Of a stretch of DNA of 64,000 bases, positions 43,527-52,177 are shown in pieces. The DNA lies in NCBI RefSeq assembly GCF_011752995.1, contig NZ_VWWL01000028.1:30819-94818 (forward strand). The letters run 5' to 3'. The first letter of the stretch is position 1, and each line of letters opens with the position of its first letter. The stretch is from Burkholderia sp. Ax-1724 (GTDB taxonomy: Bacteria > Pseudomonadota > Gammaproteobacteria > Burkholderiales > Burkholderiaceae). Position numbers and translations under genes: made by a program. The notes under the pieces were generated by a model, which saw only the letters and a program-made list of their open reading frames with translations, did no database searches and was not told where the DNA came from.

Positions 43527-43931
43527 ATGACGACCCCAGCGCCGGTCAGTACCGGCACCGAAACGAGCTTTCGCAAAACCATGAGCGTCGCCGAACAGGC
43601 GCTGTTTACCGGCATCAGCGGTAATCTCGCGACGCTGCATGTCGACGCGCGTGCCGCGCGCGCGGCCGGCTTCGCTGCGCCGCTGTGCTTCGAGCTGGCA
43701 CTCGCGTCGCTCGCGACGACCTGCCTGAACCGCATCGGCGGCGCCGGCTGGCGGATCGGCGCGCTGGCACTGGACTTTGCCGCGCCCGTGACGGTCGGCA
43801 CCACGATCGCGGCCTCGGCGCGCGTGATCGAGGCGACGGAACACAGCATCGTCTGCGAGGTGTCCTGCGCGGCGGATAACGGCGGCTCCGTGATCGCCGG
43901 CCGCGCGACGCTCGTGCCGGCGGTGCGCTGA
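43527..43931 (+). CDS. MaoC-like hot-dog protein, catalytic Asp replaced
   Basis: A 134-residue single hot-dog domain of the R-hydratase/MaoC type. In active hydratases the motif is GDxNPxHxD; here it is SGNLATLHVD, with Asn33 in place of the catalytic Asp and His38 retained. The gene lies 41 bp after the dehydrogenase and 20 bp before a second MaoC gene that keeps the full motif, so the two may form a heterodimer with one active site type. Confidence 0.8.
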   Translation: MTTPAPVSTGTETSFRKTMSVAEQALFTGISGNLATLHVDARAARAAGFAAPLCFELALASLATTCLNRIGGAGWRIGALALDFAAPVTVGTTIAASARVIEATEHSIVCEVSCAADNGGSVIAGRATLVPAVR

Positions 43932-43951
43932 CTACGCGACGGGAGCCGATC

Positions 43952-44386
43952 ATGTATGAAGTGAAAACGTTCGACAGCCTGCACGTCGGCGACGAAGTCA
44001 GAGTCGACAAGACGATCACGGAAGCGGACGGTACGCTGTATATCGCGGCGACCGGAGACTTCGGCCCGATCCATATCGACGACGGCTATGCGGCCGGCAC
44101 GCGCTTCGGCCAGCGGCTCGCACCGGGCATCATGGTTGCCGGAATCTGCACCAGCGTATTGACGTCGGATCTCGTCGGCACGCTCGGCGTGTCGATCGAG
44201 GACCGCTTCTGGTTCACCGGCGCGGTGTGCTACGGCGATACGCTGAGCTTCCGCGTCTGGATCGACGCGATGGACGAAGCCACCCGCACGGTCGCCTGGC
44301 GCGCGAGCGCGACGAACGAAGACGGACGCGAAGTGCTGAAGGCCGAAGCGACGCTGAAGTTTCCAAAGCCGCGGCCTGCCGCCTGA
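43952..44386 (+). CDS. MaoC-like enoyl-CoA hydratase
   Basis: A 144-residue hot-dog hydratase. Asp36 and His41 in ATGDFGPIHIDD form the catalytic dyad. MYEVKTFDSLHVGDEV at the N-terminus and LAPGIMVAGICTSVL are typical. It would hydrate the enoyl-CoA made by the preceding dehydrogenase to an (R)-3-hydroxyacyl-CoA. It is the fourth gene of the operon. Confidence 0.88.
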   Translation: MYEVKTFDSLHVGDEVRVDKTITEADGTLYIAATGDFGPIHIDDGYAAGTRFGQRLAPGIMVAGICTSVLTSDLVGTLGVSIEDRFWFTGAVCYGDTLSFRVWIDAMDEATRTVAWRASATNEDGREVLKAEATLKFPKPRPAA

Positions 44387-44460
44387 CCGCTCATCCGGCC
44401 CGTGCCCTAGGCCGGTTCGTCCCTTCTCTTATCCCCCTCTTCCCTCATCCGATTCCGCCC

Positions 44461-44808
44461 ATGCGATTTCCCGAAGGCAGCATTCCGGCCGGCTGCGACG
44501 GCCCGTTCATTCATATCGTCCGCGTCGACATCGATCCCGAATACGCGGATGCGTTCAACCGCTGGTACGACGAAGTGCATCTGCCCGCGATTCTCGGCTG
44601 CCCCGGCTGGCTTTCGGCCCAGCGCTTCGTCGCGATCGAGGGCTCCCCCGTCTATACGGCGATGTACACGATTGCCGGCGACTGGGTGTACGACACGCCG
44701 GAATTTCACGCCGTCAAGGGATTCGGGGAATTCACGCCCCATGTGCGGAATTTCACGCGCCTGCGGCTGGCGCCTCTGCCGGCGCGAGGCGATTCGCAGC
44801 AGACGTAA
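44461..44808 (+). CDS. Small dimeric alpha/beta-barrel (EthD-like) protein
   Basis: A 115-residue protein. FIHIVRVDIDPEYADAFNRWYDEVHLPAILGCPGWLSAQRF is the ferredoxin-like small dimeric barrel pattern with the N-W-Y-D-E-H helix seen in EthD and related proteins. Members bind or transform small organic molecules; this one has no known reaction. It closes the CoA-ester operon, 74 bp after the MaoC gene. The high conservation of the NRWYDEVH block suggests a catalytic or ligand-binding His. Confidence 0.72.
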   Translation: MRFPEGSIPAGCDGPFIHIVRVDIDPEYADAFNRWYDEVHLPAILGCPGWLSAQRFVAIEGSPVYTAMYTIAGDWVYDTPEFHAVKGFGEFTPHVRNFTRLRLAPLPARGDSQQT

Positions 44809-44923
44809 GGCCGCGGCACAGAACGCAAGCCCGCACCCCTCCGCATTTGTTTTTGTTCGCGAGCACAGTCGGCAATCGGTGACTAAACTCGAAGCGTCAC
44901 TTTCGCGAGATACGGCATTCATC

Positions 44924-45274
44924 ATGCGCCGAGCGATCTGCACGTTCCTCTGGCTCGCGAACATGCTCGGCACGAGCACGGCCGCATCGGCCCAATCCAT
45001 ACGCGTCGAATCCGGCACCTACGGCGCAAATTGCGGTGCCCGCGAGAACAACATCACGCGCGATCTCGCTTGGCGCTGCAATACCCTCGACACGTGCCGA
45101 TACCCCATCGCCCCACCGGCGTCCTATCGAGCCCGGCGTCTTTGCCAAGCCGACCTGAGCGCCGCATGGTCCTGCGGATCGGGAGAGCGTCACGATGCGA
45201 TCGTCCGCGCCGCTGCAAATCATGGCGGAACTCTGGTGCTGACCTGCGTGCCATCCACGGGAGCGGGCAAGTAA
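44924..45274 (+). CDS. Secreted cysteine-rich lectin-like (SUEL-type) protein
   Basis: A 116-residue protein with a signal peptide (MRRAICTFLWLANMLGTSTAASAQ) and a domain with six or seven Cys. The pattern YGANCG, N-ITRDLAWRCN, CRYPI, C, W-SCG and LVLTC resembles the galactose-binding lectin (SUEL) fold found in some bacterial secreted proteins, with Cys pairs likely forming disulfides in the periplasm or outside. It stands alone between an operon end and the chemoreceptor promoter. No ligand can be named. Confidence 0.6.
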   Translation: MRRAICTFLWLANMLGTSTAASAQSIRVESGTYGANCGARENNITRDLAWRCNTLDTCRYPIAPPASYRARRLCQADLSAAWSCGSGERHDAIVRAAANHGGTLVLTCVPSTGAGK

Positions 45275-45353
45275 CCGCGCACCGGCTCTTCATAAGAAAA
45301 GGGCTTTAACCGGGCTGCTTCGACACGGCCTGTTTGTTATCGCCCTAAAAGCC

Positions 45354-45380
45354 TAAAGGTTTGGATAACCCTACCGTTAA
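45354..45380 (+). promoter_or_regulatory. Sigma-28 (FliA) promoter of the chemoreceptor
   Basis: TAAAGGTT, exactly 11 bases, ACCGTTAA. Compared with the enterobacterial consensus TAAAGTTT-N11-GCCGATAA this is 7/8 and 6/8 with ideal spacing. It ends 70 bp before the ATG of the Aer-like gene, whose role in chemotaxis makes FliA control expected. Confidence 0.65.
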
Positions 45381-45450
45381 CAAGGACAAAAGATCGGTAG
45401 CGCGCGTCGTGTTGCGTGCCGAATAAAACATTCCAGAGGGCTTTGTATTC

Positions 45451-46995
45451 ATGCGAAATAATCAACCGGTCACGCAGCACGAATTCGAGTTTCCCGACAA
45501 CGCGACGCTGATGTCGACCACGGACACGCAGAGCTACATCACCTACGCAAACGCGGCCTTTGTCGAAGTCAGCGGCTTCAGTCCCGAGGAAATCCACGGT
45601 CAGCCGCACAACATGGTGCGGCATCCGGACATGCCCAAAGAAGCCTTCGCCGATATGTGGGCCACGCTCAAAAGCGGCGAACCCTGGACCGCTTTGGTAA
45701 AGAACCGGCGCAAGAACGGCGACCATTACTGGGTCCGCGCCAACGCGACACCCGTCGTGAGAGACGGCCGGCCGGCGGGTTATATGTCCGTGCGGACCAA
45801 AGCCTCGCGCGAAGAGATTGCAGCCGCCGAAGCGCTCTATAAGGATTTCCGCGAAGGCAAGGCCGGCAAGCGCCGCTTTCACAAGGGCTTGATCGTGCGC
45901 ACCGGTCTGATGGGCTGGACTTCGATCCTGCAAACGATGCCCGTGCGCTGGCGCATCCGCTCGACCCTGCTGGCGCTCGTGCCGCTGCTTATCGCCGGAG
46001 TCTGGGCGCTCGGCCTGAGCGGCGTCGCGCTCGGTTCCTTTGCCGGAATCGCCGCGCTCGCCTCGGCATGGGCCTCGTGGTGCCTGGAAGCGCAGATTTC
46101 GCGGCCACTCGAACAGATGCGCAAGCAGGCGTTGCGCGTGGCCTCGGGCGAAAGCCAATCGGTCGTGCATATGAACCGCGTCGACGAAATCGGCATGACG
46201 CTGCGCACGATCGGCCAGCTCGGCCTGATGTTTCGCTGGCTGATCGACGACGTCAGCGGGCAGGTTCTCAATGTTCAGACCGCGAGCAACGAAATCGCGC
46301 AGGGCAACCATGATTTGAGCGCGCGCACCGAGCAGGCCGCCACGAACGTGCAGGAAACGGCAACCTCGATGACGCAGATGACCGCCACGGTAAAGAGCAA
46401 TGCCGAAACGGCCACCCAGGCCAACCAGCTTTCGGGCTCGGCAAGCGAGGCGGCGGCGAGAGGCGGACAGGCGGTGTCGGAAGTCGTGACCACGATGAAC
46501 GAGATCACCGACAGCTCGAAGAGAATCGCCGACATCATCGGCGTCATCGACGGCATCGCGTTTCAGACCAACATCCTGGCGCTCAATGCAGCGGTCGAGG
46601 CGGCGCGTGCCGGCGAGCAGGGACGCGGGTTTGCGGTGGTCGCGGCCGAGGTCCGCGCGCTCGCGCAGCGCAGTGCGAGCGCGGCCAAGGAGATCAAAAA
46701 CCTGATTAGCGCGAGCGTCGAGAAAGTCGAGTCCGGCTCCCGGCTGGTCGACGACGCCGGCAAGACCATGGACGAGATCGTCGTCCAGGTGAAACGGGTC
46801 TCGGACCTGATTGCCGAGATCAGCTCCGCAACCCTCGAACAGAGCAGCGGCATTACGCAGGTGAGTCAGGCGGTCGGCGACCTCGACCACATCACCCAGC
46901 AGAACGCCGCGCTGGTCGAGCAAAGCGCGGCGGCATCGGAAAGCCTGAAGCAGCAGACGACGCGCCTTGCCGAAGCGGTCAGCGTTTTTCGCTGA
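45451..46995 (+). CDS. PAS-containing methyl-accepting chemotaxis protein (Aer-like)
   Basis: A 514-residue energy/redox taxis receptor. The N-terminus holds a PAS domain (residues 20-120: ITYANAAFVEVSGFSPEEIHGQPHNMVRHPDMPKEAF is the Aer FAD-PAS pattern). A short hydrophobic region at about 180-215 with no large periplasmic loop is followed by a HAMP-like segment and the signalling domain, whose hairpin is NAAVEAARAGEQGRGFAVVA. It would sense aerobic metabolism through FAD and signal to CheA/CheW. A sigma-28 promoter precedes it. Confidence 0.92.
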   Translation: MRNNQPVTQHEFEFPDNATLMSTTDTQSYITYANAAFVEVSGFSPEEIHGQPHNMVRHPDMPKEAFADMWATLKSGEPWTALVKNRRKNGDHYWVRANATPVVRDGRPAGYMSVRTKASREEIAAAEALYKDFREGKAGKRRFHKGLIVRTGLMGWTSILQTMPVRWRIRSTLLALVPLLIAGVWALGLSGVALGSFAGIAALASAWASWCLEAQISRPLEQMRKQALRVASGESQSVVHMNRVDEIGMTLRTIGQLGLMFRWLIDDVSGQVLNVQTASNEIAQGNHDLSARTEQAATNVQETATSMTQMTATVKSNAETATQANQLSGSASEAAARGGQAVSEVVTTMNEITDSSKRIADIIGVIDGIAFQTNILALNAAVEAARAGEQGRGFAVVAAEVRALAQRSASAAKEIKNLISASVEKVESGSRLVDDAGKTMDEIVVQVKRVSDLIAEISSATLEQSSGITQVSQAVGDLDHITQQNAALVEQSAAASESLKQQTTRLAEAVSVFR

Positions 46996-47104
46996 CGGTG
47001 CCGGACGAGGCGTGCGGGTGATGGATTCTCCAGGACTGTGCATGAGTCGGGATGCCGGGTGCTATTCTCCAATAGCCACCCACTCCCTTCTCTATCGCGG
47101 CAAG

Positions 47105-47692
47105 ATGAAAGCCTCTGCCCTTCCCGACTTTTATCAAATCACACCTGAACCGATTGACCCGCCGCATTTCGACACGTTTCTTCGGCAACTGGCCGCTACG
47201 CTCGAAGCGGGAATCCAGCTCGTTCAACTCCGGGCCAAACATCTGGAGAAGCACGATCACCTGAATCTCGCGCGACGCACACGCGATCTGTGCCGTCAGC
47301 ATGGAGCCATGCTGATGCTCAATGGTCCTATCGAAATGGCGGTGGAGATCGGCTGCGATGGCGTGCATCTGAACAGCCATGCACTCATGTCGCTGAAAGA
47401 GCCTCCGGCGCATGATGCCATGCTCGTTTCGGCCGCTTGCCATAGTGCCGGGCAGCTTGCGCAGGCGAACAAAATAGGCGCGGATTTCGTCACGCTTTCG
47501 CCGGTTCTTCCGACACGCACGCACCCGGACGCCACGCCGCTCGGCTGGCAACATTTCGGCCAACTCGTTGCCGGTTCACGCGTCCCCGTGTTCGCGCTGG
47601 GCGGGATGACCCCAGCCCTGCTGGACGAAGCGAGAAAAGCGGGGGCCTGGGGAATCGCCGCCATTTCGGCGGGCTGGCGCGGTGATGCCTGA
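47105..47692 (+). CDS. Thiamine-phosphate synthase family (ThiE/TenI) protein
   Basis: A 195-residue TIM-barrel protein. YQITPEP, IQLVQLRAKHLEKHDH, LMLNGPIEMAVEIGCDGVHLN, VSAACHSAGQLAQANKIGADFVTLSPVLPTRTHPDATPLGW and VFALGGMTP are TMP-synthase motifs. Relatives occur as the C-terminal half of MutT-ThiE fusions in beta-proteobacteria; here it stands alone with no thi genes nearby, so a salvage or TenI-like role is as possible as TMP synthesis. ATG 47105 is the natural start. Confidence 0.8.
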   Translation: MKASALPDFYQITPEPIDPPHFDTFLRQLAATLEAGIQLVQLRAKHLEKHDHLNLARRTRDLCRQHGAMLMLNGPIEMAVEIGCDGVHLNSHALMSLKEPPAHDAMLVSAACHSAGQLAQANKIGADFVTLSPVLPTRTHPDATPLGWQHFGQLVAGSRVPVFALGGMTPALLDEARKAGAWGIAAISAGWRGDA

Positions 47693-47770
47693 TGTCGTTG
47701 GCGCGCTGAGGGTTTCGCTATTGCGTTTGCACCGGATCGGCGCGCAGTAGTCCCGACAAATGCCCGCTAC

Positions 47771-47801
47771 GGCCATCCCTCTATAGCGCGATCGGTCATC
47801 G
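47771..47801. promoter_or_regulatory. Diverged copy (S4) of the 31-bp operator
   Basis: GGC, AT, CCTCTATAGC and CGA match S1 at the same spacing (about 21 of 31 positions), but the first CTATG is changed and the third half-site is missing. It lies before the porin remnant, as S3 lies before the intact porin. Confidence 0.35.
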
Positions 47802-47849
47802 CCGCACGCGCCTCGACGCCCCAACCACTCATCGTCGCGCAGATAACCG

Positions 47850-48113
47850 AGCCAGATCGCCGCCGGCTATAGCGACACCCGCGCGCCACCATCGAACGGC
47901 ATCACGAGCGCGGCCAGCGACAACCCGTTCCACCTGGCGCAGTATTACGTCCTGTCCAGGCGTACCGGCCTGTATGCTCTGGAAGCGTATCAGCACGCGG
48001 ACGGCAAGACCATCATCAACGCGACGGCGGATGTCGGCGACGCCCAGAACGGCTCGCCGGCTTCGTCGCGTAGCATGGTCGCCATCGGCGTCGGCATCGT
48101 TCACCGCTTCTAA
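47850..48113 (+). pseudogene. Porin remnant, C-terminal part only
   Basis: An open frame of 87 codons without a start codon encodes the end of a general porin: QIAAGYSDTR, FHLAQYYVLSRRTGLYALEAYQHADG and the terminal block VAIGVGIVHRF with C-terminal Phe. An in-frame TAA at 47844 stands just upstream. The N-terminal three quarters are missing, so the gene is a deletion remnant. It lies 65 bp before the ACS transporter gene, which may originally have been co-transcribed with it. Confidence 0.85.
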
Positions 48114-48178
48114 TGACCTGAGCAGACCCGGCTGCGCGCCGCCGCAGCCCATCCATAAACAGAGACGGAGACAACAAC

Positions 48179-49498
48179 ATGGAACCCACCCCCGCGTCCG
48201 AGCAGGCTCCGCGCTGCGTGCGCCGCGCCCAGACCGTGGCGCTGACGCTGCTGATGGTGAGCGGCGTCGTGAACTATCTCGATCGCGGCACGCTCGCGGT
48301 CGCCAATTCGCTGATCCGCAACGACCTGGGTCTCTCGCTCGGCGAAATGGGTGTGCTGCTCTCGGCATTCGCCTGGAGCTATGCGCTCTTCCAATTGCCG
48401 ATCGGCGGTCTCGTCGATCGCGTCGGCCCGCGCAAGCTGCTGGGCCTCGGCCTGATCGTCTGGTCGGCGGCTCAGATCGCGGGCGGTCTCGTGTCCACGT
48501 TCGGCTGGTTCGTCGTCGCGCGCATCGTGCTCGGCATCGGCGAGTCGCCTCAGTATCCGTCGGCGGCGCGCGTCGTCAGCAACTGGTTTCCGCTGCGCGC
48601 ACGCGGCAAGCCGACCGGCATCTACAACTCGGCGTCGCCGCTCGGCTCGGCGCTCGCACCGCTCTGCCTGTCGCCGCTCGTCGTGGCCTTTCACTGGCGC
48701 TCGGCGTTCATTCTCACGGGCGTGCTCGGGCTCGTGGTCGCGGTGATCTGGCTCGCGAGTTATCGCGACCCGGACCCGGCGACGCTGACGCCGGAAGAAA
48801 CGCGCTACCTGAAGGGCGATGCCGTCGCGACGAAACCCGCCGAGATGCTGAGCTTCGCGGACTGGCGCGCGCTGTTCTCGAACATGACGACGTGGGGCAT
48901 GCTGATCGGCTTTTTCGGCTCGGCGTATCTGAACTGGGTCTATCTGACCTGGCTGCCCGGCTATCTGACGATCGAGCGTCACATGACCATGACGCGCACC
49001 GGCATCGCGGCATCCGTGCCGTTCTTCTGCGGCTTTTTCGGCGCGATCATCGCGGGATGGTTCTCCGACCTCATCACGCGCAACAGCGCCTCGCCCGTGA
49101 CGAGCCGGCGCAACGCGGTCGTCATCACGATGCTCGGCATGGTGGCGTTCACCGTGCCGGCCGCGCTCGTCGAAAGCAACACGCTCGCCATTGTCTGCAT
49201 CTCGGTCGTGATCTTTTTCGCCAACGCGGCGTCCGCCTGTTCATGGTCGCTCGCGACCGCCGCCGCGCCCGCGAACCGGGTCGGCTCGCTCGGCGCGATC
49301 CAGAACTTCGGCGCGTTTCTCGGCAGTGCGCTGGCGCCTATTTTCACGGGCTATATCGCCCAAGCGTGGTCGTTCGTGCCGGCGCTGCTGACCGGCGCCG
49401 CGATCGCCTTCGTCGGCGCGATGAGCTACCTGTTCCTCGTGCGCAAACCGATCGAAAGTGAAACGGCTTCGGGCGGCGCGGCACGCGCGCCCGCCTGA
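48179..49498 (+). CDS. MFS transporter, anion:cation symporter (ACS) family
   Basis: A 439-residue inner-membrane symporter. VNYLDRGTLAVANSLI (helix 1), GGLVDRVGPRKLLGLGLIVWS (loop 2-3) and GIGESPQYPSAARVVSNWFPLRARG are hallmarks of the ACS group (GudP/GarP/ExuT relatives), which imports sugar acids and related carboxylates. It is followed after 63 bp by a DapA-family gene, a common pairing in sugar-acid catabolism where the aldolase or dehydratase acts on the imported acid. Confidence 0.92.
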   Translation: MEPTPASEQAPRCVRRAQTVALTLLMVSGVVNYLDRGTLAVANSLIRNDLGLSLGEMGVLLSAFAWSYALFQLPIGGLVDRVGPRKLLGLGLIVWSAAQIAGGLVSTFGWFVVARIVLGIGESPQYPSAARVVSNWFPLRARGKPTGIYNSASPLGSALAPLCLSPLVVAFHWRSAFILTGVLGLVVAVIWLASYRDPDPATLTPEETRYLKGDAVATKPAEMLSFADWRALFSNMTTWGMLIGFFGSAYLNWVYLTWLPGYLTIERHMTMTRTGIAASVPFFCGFFGAIIAGWFSDLITRNSASPVTSRRNAVVITMLGMVAFTVPAALVESNTLAIVCISVVIFFANAASACSWSLATAAAPANRVGSLGAIQNFGAFLGSALAPIFTGYIAQAWSFVPALLTGAAIAFVGAMSYLFLVRKPIESETASGGAARAPA

Positions 49499-49561
49499 CG
49501 AGCGGCCCGTTCAACCCGCTCCGGCAATTCGTTCAACCCTACTCGCGAGGACAACCCCGAC

Positions 49562-50521
49562 ATGTCCCTCTCTACTTCTTCGGCACGCCCGTCGCAATCG
49601 ATCGAAGGTATCGTGCCCGTCATGCTGACGCCCTTCGACGACACCGGCGCTATCGACTACCCCGGGCTCGAACGGTTGATCGAGTGGTATCTCGCCCACG
49701 GCTCAGACGCGCTCTTCGCCGTGGCGCAATCGAGCGAGATGCAGTTCCTGAGTCTCGCGGAGCGCGCCGCGCTCGGCCGCTTCGTCGTCGAGCGGGTGGC
49801 GGGCCGCGTACCGGTGGTGGTCTCGGGCCACATCAGCGACGATCCCGACGCGCAGGCCGAGGAACTCAATGCCGCCGCGGCCACCGGCGCCGACGGCATC
49901 GTGCTGGTGACGAATCACCTCGATCCGCGCCGCGAAGGCACGGAAGCGTTCTCGGCCAATCTGCGCCGGCTGATGAGCCGCCTGCCTTCCGACATTCCGC
50001 TCGGACTATACGAATGTCCGGCGCCCTACCGGCGCCTGCTCTCCGACGACGAACTCAGGCTGTGCATCGACACCGGCCGCTTCGTGATGCTAAAGGACGT
50101 GAGCTGCGATCTCGACACGGTGAAGCGCCGCGTCGCCCTGGCAAAGGGATCGCCGATGAAGATCCTGAATGCGAATGCCGCGATTGCCTGGGATGCGATG
50201 AAAGCCGGATCGGCGGGATTCAACGGTGTGTTCGCGAACTTTCACCCGGACCTCTACAACTGGCTGCGCAACCGCGCCGACGAGAACCCCGCGCTCGCCC
50301 GCGAGCTCTCGGTCTTTCTCGCGCTCGCGGCGGTATCCGAGGCACTCGGCCATCCCGCGCTCTCCAAGATGTACCACCAGCGCATCGGTACGTTCCAGTC
50401 GATTCGCTGCCGCGTGATCGACTACGACGTGCGCGAGCGCTTCTGGGGGCTCGACGCGGTGCTCGACAAGATCGTCGAAGGAACCGAGCATTTCCGTTCG
50501 CGCATTGCAGCCGGCCGCTGA
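49562..50521 (+). CDS. DapA-family aldolase/dehydratase (sugar-acid type)
   Basis: A 319-residue Schiff-base enzyme. Tyr150 (GLYECP) and Lys178 (FVMLKDVS) are the catalytic pair. The GxxGE loop of true DapA is replaced by AVAQSSEM, so it is not dihydrodipicolinate synthase; 2-keto-3-deoxy acid aldolase or 5-keto-4-deoxyglucarate dehydratase-like activities are plausible. It forms a two-gene unit with the ACS transporter. Confidence 0.86.
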   Translation: MSLSTSSARPSQSIEGIVPVMLTPFDDTGAIDYPGLERLIEWYLAHGSDALFAVAQSSEMQFLSLAERAALGRFVVERVAGRVPVVVSGHISDDPDAQAEELNAAAATGADGIVLVTNHLDPRREGTEAFSANLRRLMSRLPSDIPLGLYECPAPYRRLLSDDELRLCIDTGRFVMLKDVSCDLDTVKRRVALAKGSPMKILNANAAIAWDAMKAGSAGFNGVFANFHPDLYNWLRNRADENPALARELSVFLALAAVSEALGHPALSKMYHQRIGTFQSIRCRVIDYDVRERFWGLDAVLDKIVEGTEHFRSRIAAGR

Positions 50522-50557
50522 CAGGAGGCGAAAGCATGCGTTGAAGAATGAGCTGCG

Positions 50558-50582
50558 CCATACGCCAGAAACTGGCGTATGG
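50558..50582. terminator. Stem-loop between convergent genes
   Basis: A perfect 11-bp inverted repeat, CCATACGCCAG-AAA-CTGGCGTATGG, lies in the 77-bp gap between the DapA-family gene and the convergent band-7 gene. The following T-run on the minus strand is absent and the plus side has only ATAAAA, so termination strength is uncertain. Confidence 0.55.
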
Positions 50583-50598
50583 ATAAAACCGCTGACGC

Positions 50599-51459
50599 TC
50601 AGTTCGATTGCCCGATCTTGATCATCGGAATCGAGTTGCCGAGCATGGTCGACGGATAGTGGCCGTCCCACTTTTCGATACGCATTTTTTCGAGCAGCGA
50701 CGGGTTGTCCACGAGCGACTTGCCGAGAATGTCGTTGGCCTTCGCCGTGTTCTCCGCGACCTGTAGCGCCGCTTCGCTTTCCACCACGCGCTTCTGGGCT
50801 TCCCATCGGGTCTGGGCGATTTCGTTCTCGACGCGCTGCGCGTTCTGCTGCGCCGTGATCTTGGCTTCGATCGCGTCGTTGAACTGCTTGCTGAACTGGA
50901 AATCGACGATGTTCACTGCACTGACATTCACGCCGATGTTCTGAAAACGGTTCAGCAAGGCCTCGCGCATCTCCTGGCTGACCTGGTCTCGCTTCTGGAT
51001 CAGATCGGTCGCATCGTAGCGTGCCGTGACGGCTTTCGCGATGTCGTGCACGGCCGGGTCCATCACCGTGGTCCACGGATCGCTGCTATAGGTCACGAAG
51101 ATCGAAGTAGCCGATGCCGGCAAGATGTTGAAGTTGATCGAAACCTTCATGTCGACCTGCTGCAGGTCTTTCGACGAACCCGCGACATCCGATGTCGCCT
51201 TGTTGACGCCGACATAGACGTTATTCATGCTCTGCGCGATCGGAATACGGAAGTGAATGCCGGGCGAGTACATGCTGCTCGACGGAGAACCGAACGTGGT
51301 CTTCACGCCGACATAGCCGGCGGGCACCGTGGCGGAAAATGAGGAGGCGGCGACAAGAACGACCAGAACACCCACGCCGATAATAATGCCGCGCATCAAT
51401 CCCGGCTTTGCGGGGTTTTCGTTTTTCGGCGTGGCGCCGCTCGACTTGAAAATGTTCAT
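50599..51459 (-). CDS. SPFH/band 7 (prohibitin-like) membrane protein
   Basis: A 286-residue inner-membrane protein. One N-terminal helix (residues 23-45, MRGIIIGVGVLVVLVAASSF) is followed by the SPFH domain (VPAGYVGVKTTFG to about 230) and a coiled-coil rich in Ala/Glu (EAKITAQQNAQRVENEIAQTRWEAQKRVVESEAALQ). Such proteins form ring assemblies that scaffold proteases such as FtsH or organise membrane microdomains. ATG 51459 follows GGAGAATG. It is monocistronic here with no NfeD or protease partner beside it. Confidence 0.9.
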   Translation of the reverse strand: MNIFKSSGATPKNENPAKPGLMRGIIIGVGVLVVLVAASSFSATVPAGYVGVKTTFGSPSSSMYSPGIHFRIPIAQSMNNVYVGVNKATSDVAGSSKDLQQVDMKVSINFNILPASATSIFVTYSSDPWTTVMDPAVHDIAKAVTARYDATDLIQKRDQVSQEMREALLNRFQNIGVNVSAVNIVDFQFSKQFNDAIEAKITAQQNAQRVENEIAQTRWEAQKRVVESEAALQVAENTAKANDILGKSLVDNPSLLEKMRIEKWDGHYPSTMLGNSIPMIKIGQSN

Positions 51460-52177
51460 GTCATTCTCCAGGTTTAAAAAAATAAGAGACGCTGAGTTCT
51501 CGCGGCTGGACTGATGCCACTCGCCGGTTTCTTTCCGGTCATCCCTGCTTCGTCGCGGATACGGACTCGGGCCGCACTGACTGCCGGCCGCCCCGAAACC
51601 CGCTTTGCTTGCGCATCCTGCCCGCGCGTTTTGCATGTCCGTTTTGCATGTCCGTTTTACCTGCGCATCCGCGTCCCGCGACATCGATCAAGGTAGGTCG
51701 TGCAGCGCTACCGCATGGAATGTAGGCGACATAGTAGGCATGCCCGCACTGTTCGTCCAGACTGCGCCGCACCGGCAGGTCATACGCGAAGCCCCGCTCT
51801 CGGGCGGCGATCTGTCATGAGCGTCATGCTCGCCCGGCCTCTCGCGGCGACCGGTTCTGAAAATCGAAAAAAACGCGCCGGCAGCAATATTTTTTTATGA
51901 ATCGAATGGTCCATTCCGCCGGCTCGTTCGCCTTGGTTATCAGAAGAGTGCCGGCGTAAAGATCATGCAACCGGATACGTATCGTGCAATGGGCTTCGTC
52001 CCGTTTGCACGGTCGTATCTCGCGCATTTTCTCCGCAAGGCAGAGGCCGTATACTGGAATCCGAACCGTTAGCCTGGAGGAAGAGAGAAGCTCTTTTCCA
52101 TCGGCGCTGACATCATGGCGGCGGGCCGCACGGCGCCGCGCCCGGCACTCACTCCCACTCGTCGAGCCCGTCACATC
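51460..52177. other. Intergenic region between band-7 gene and efflux operon
   Basis: About 720 bp holding the two divergent promoters. A 13-bp repeat GTTTTGCATGTCC occurs twice in tandem at 51628-51653. A TATACT hexamer near 52050 may be a -10 box for the efflux operon. No gene is recognisable. Confidence 0.45.

Larger units (their letters stand above)
47693..48178. other. Intergenic region with porin remnant
   Basis: Between the ThiE-like gene and the ACS transporter. It holds a diverged copy of the 31-bp operator (47771-47801) and the 3' end of a porin gene (47850-48113); see those entries. Confidence 0.6.
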
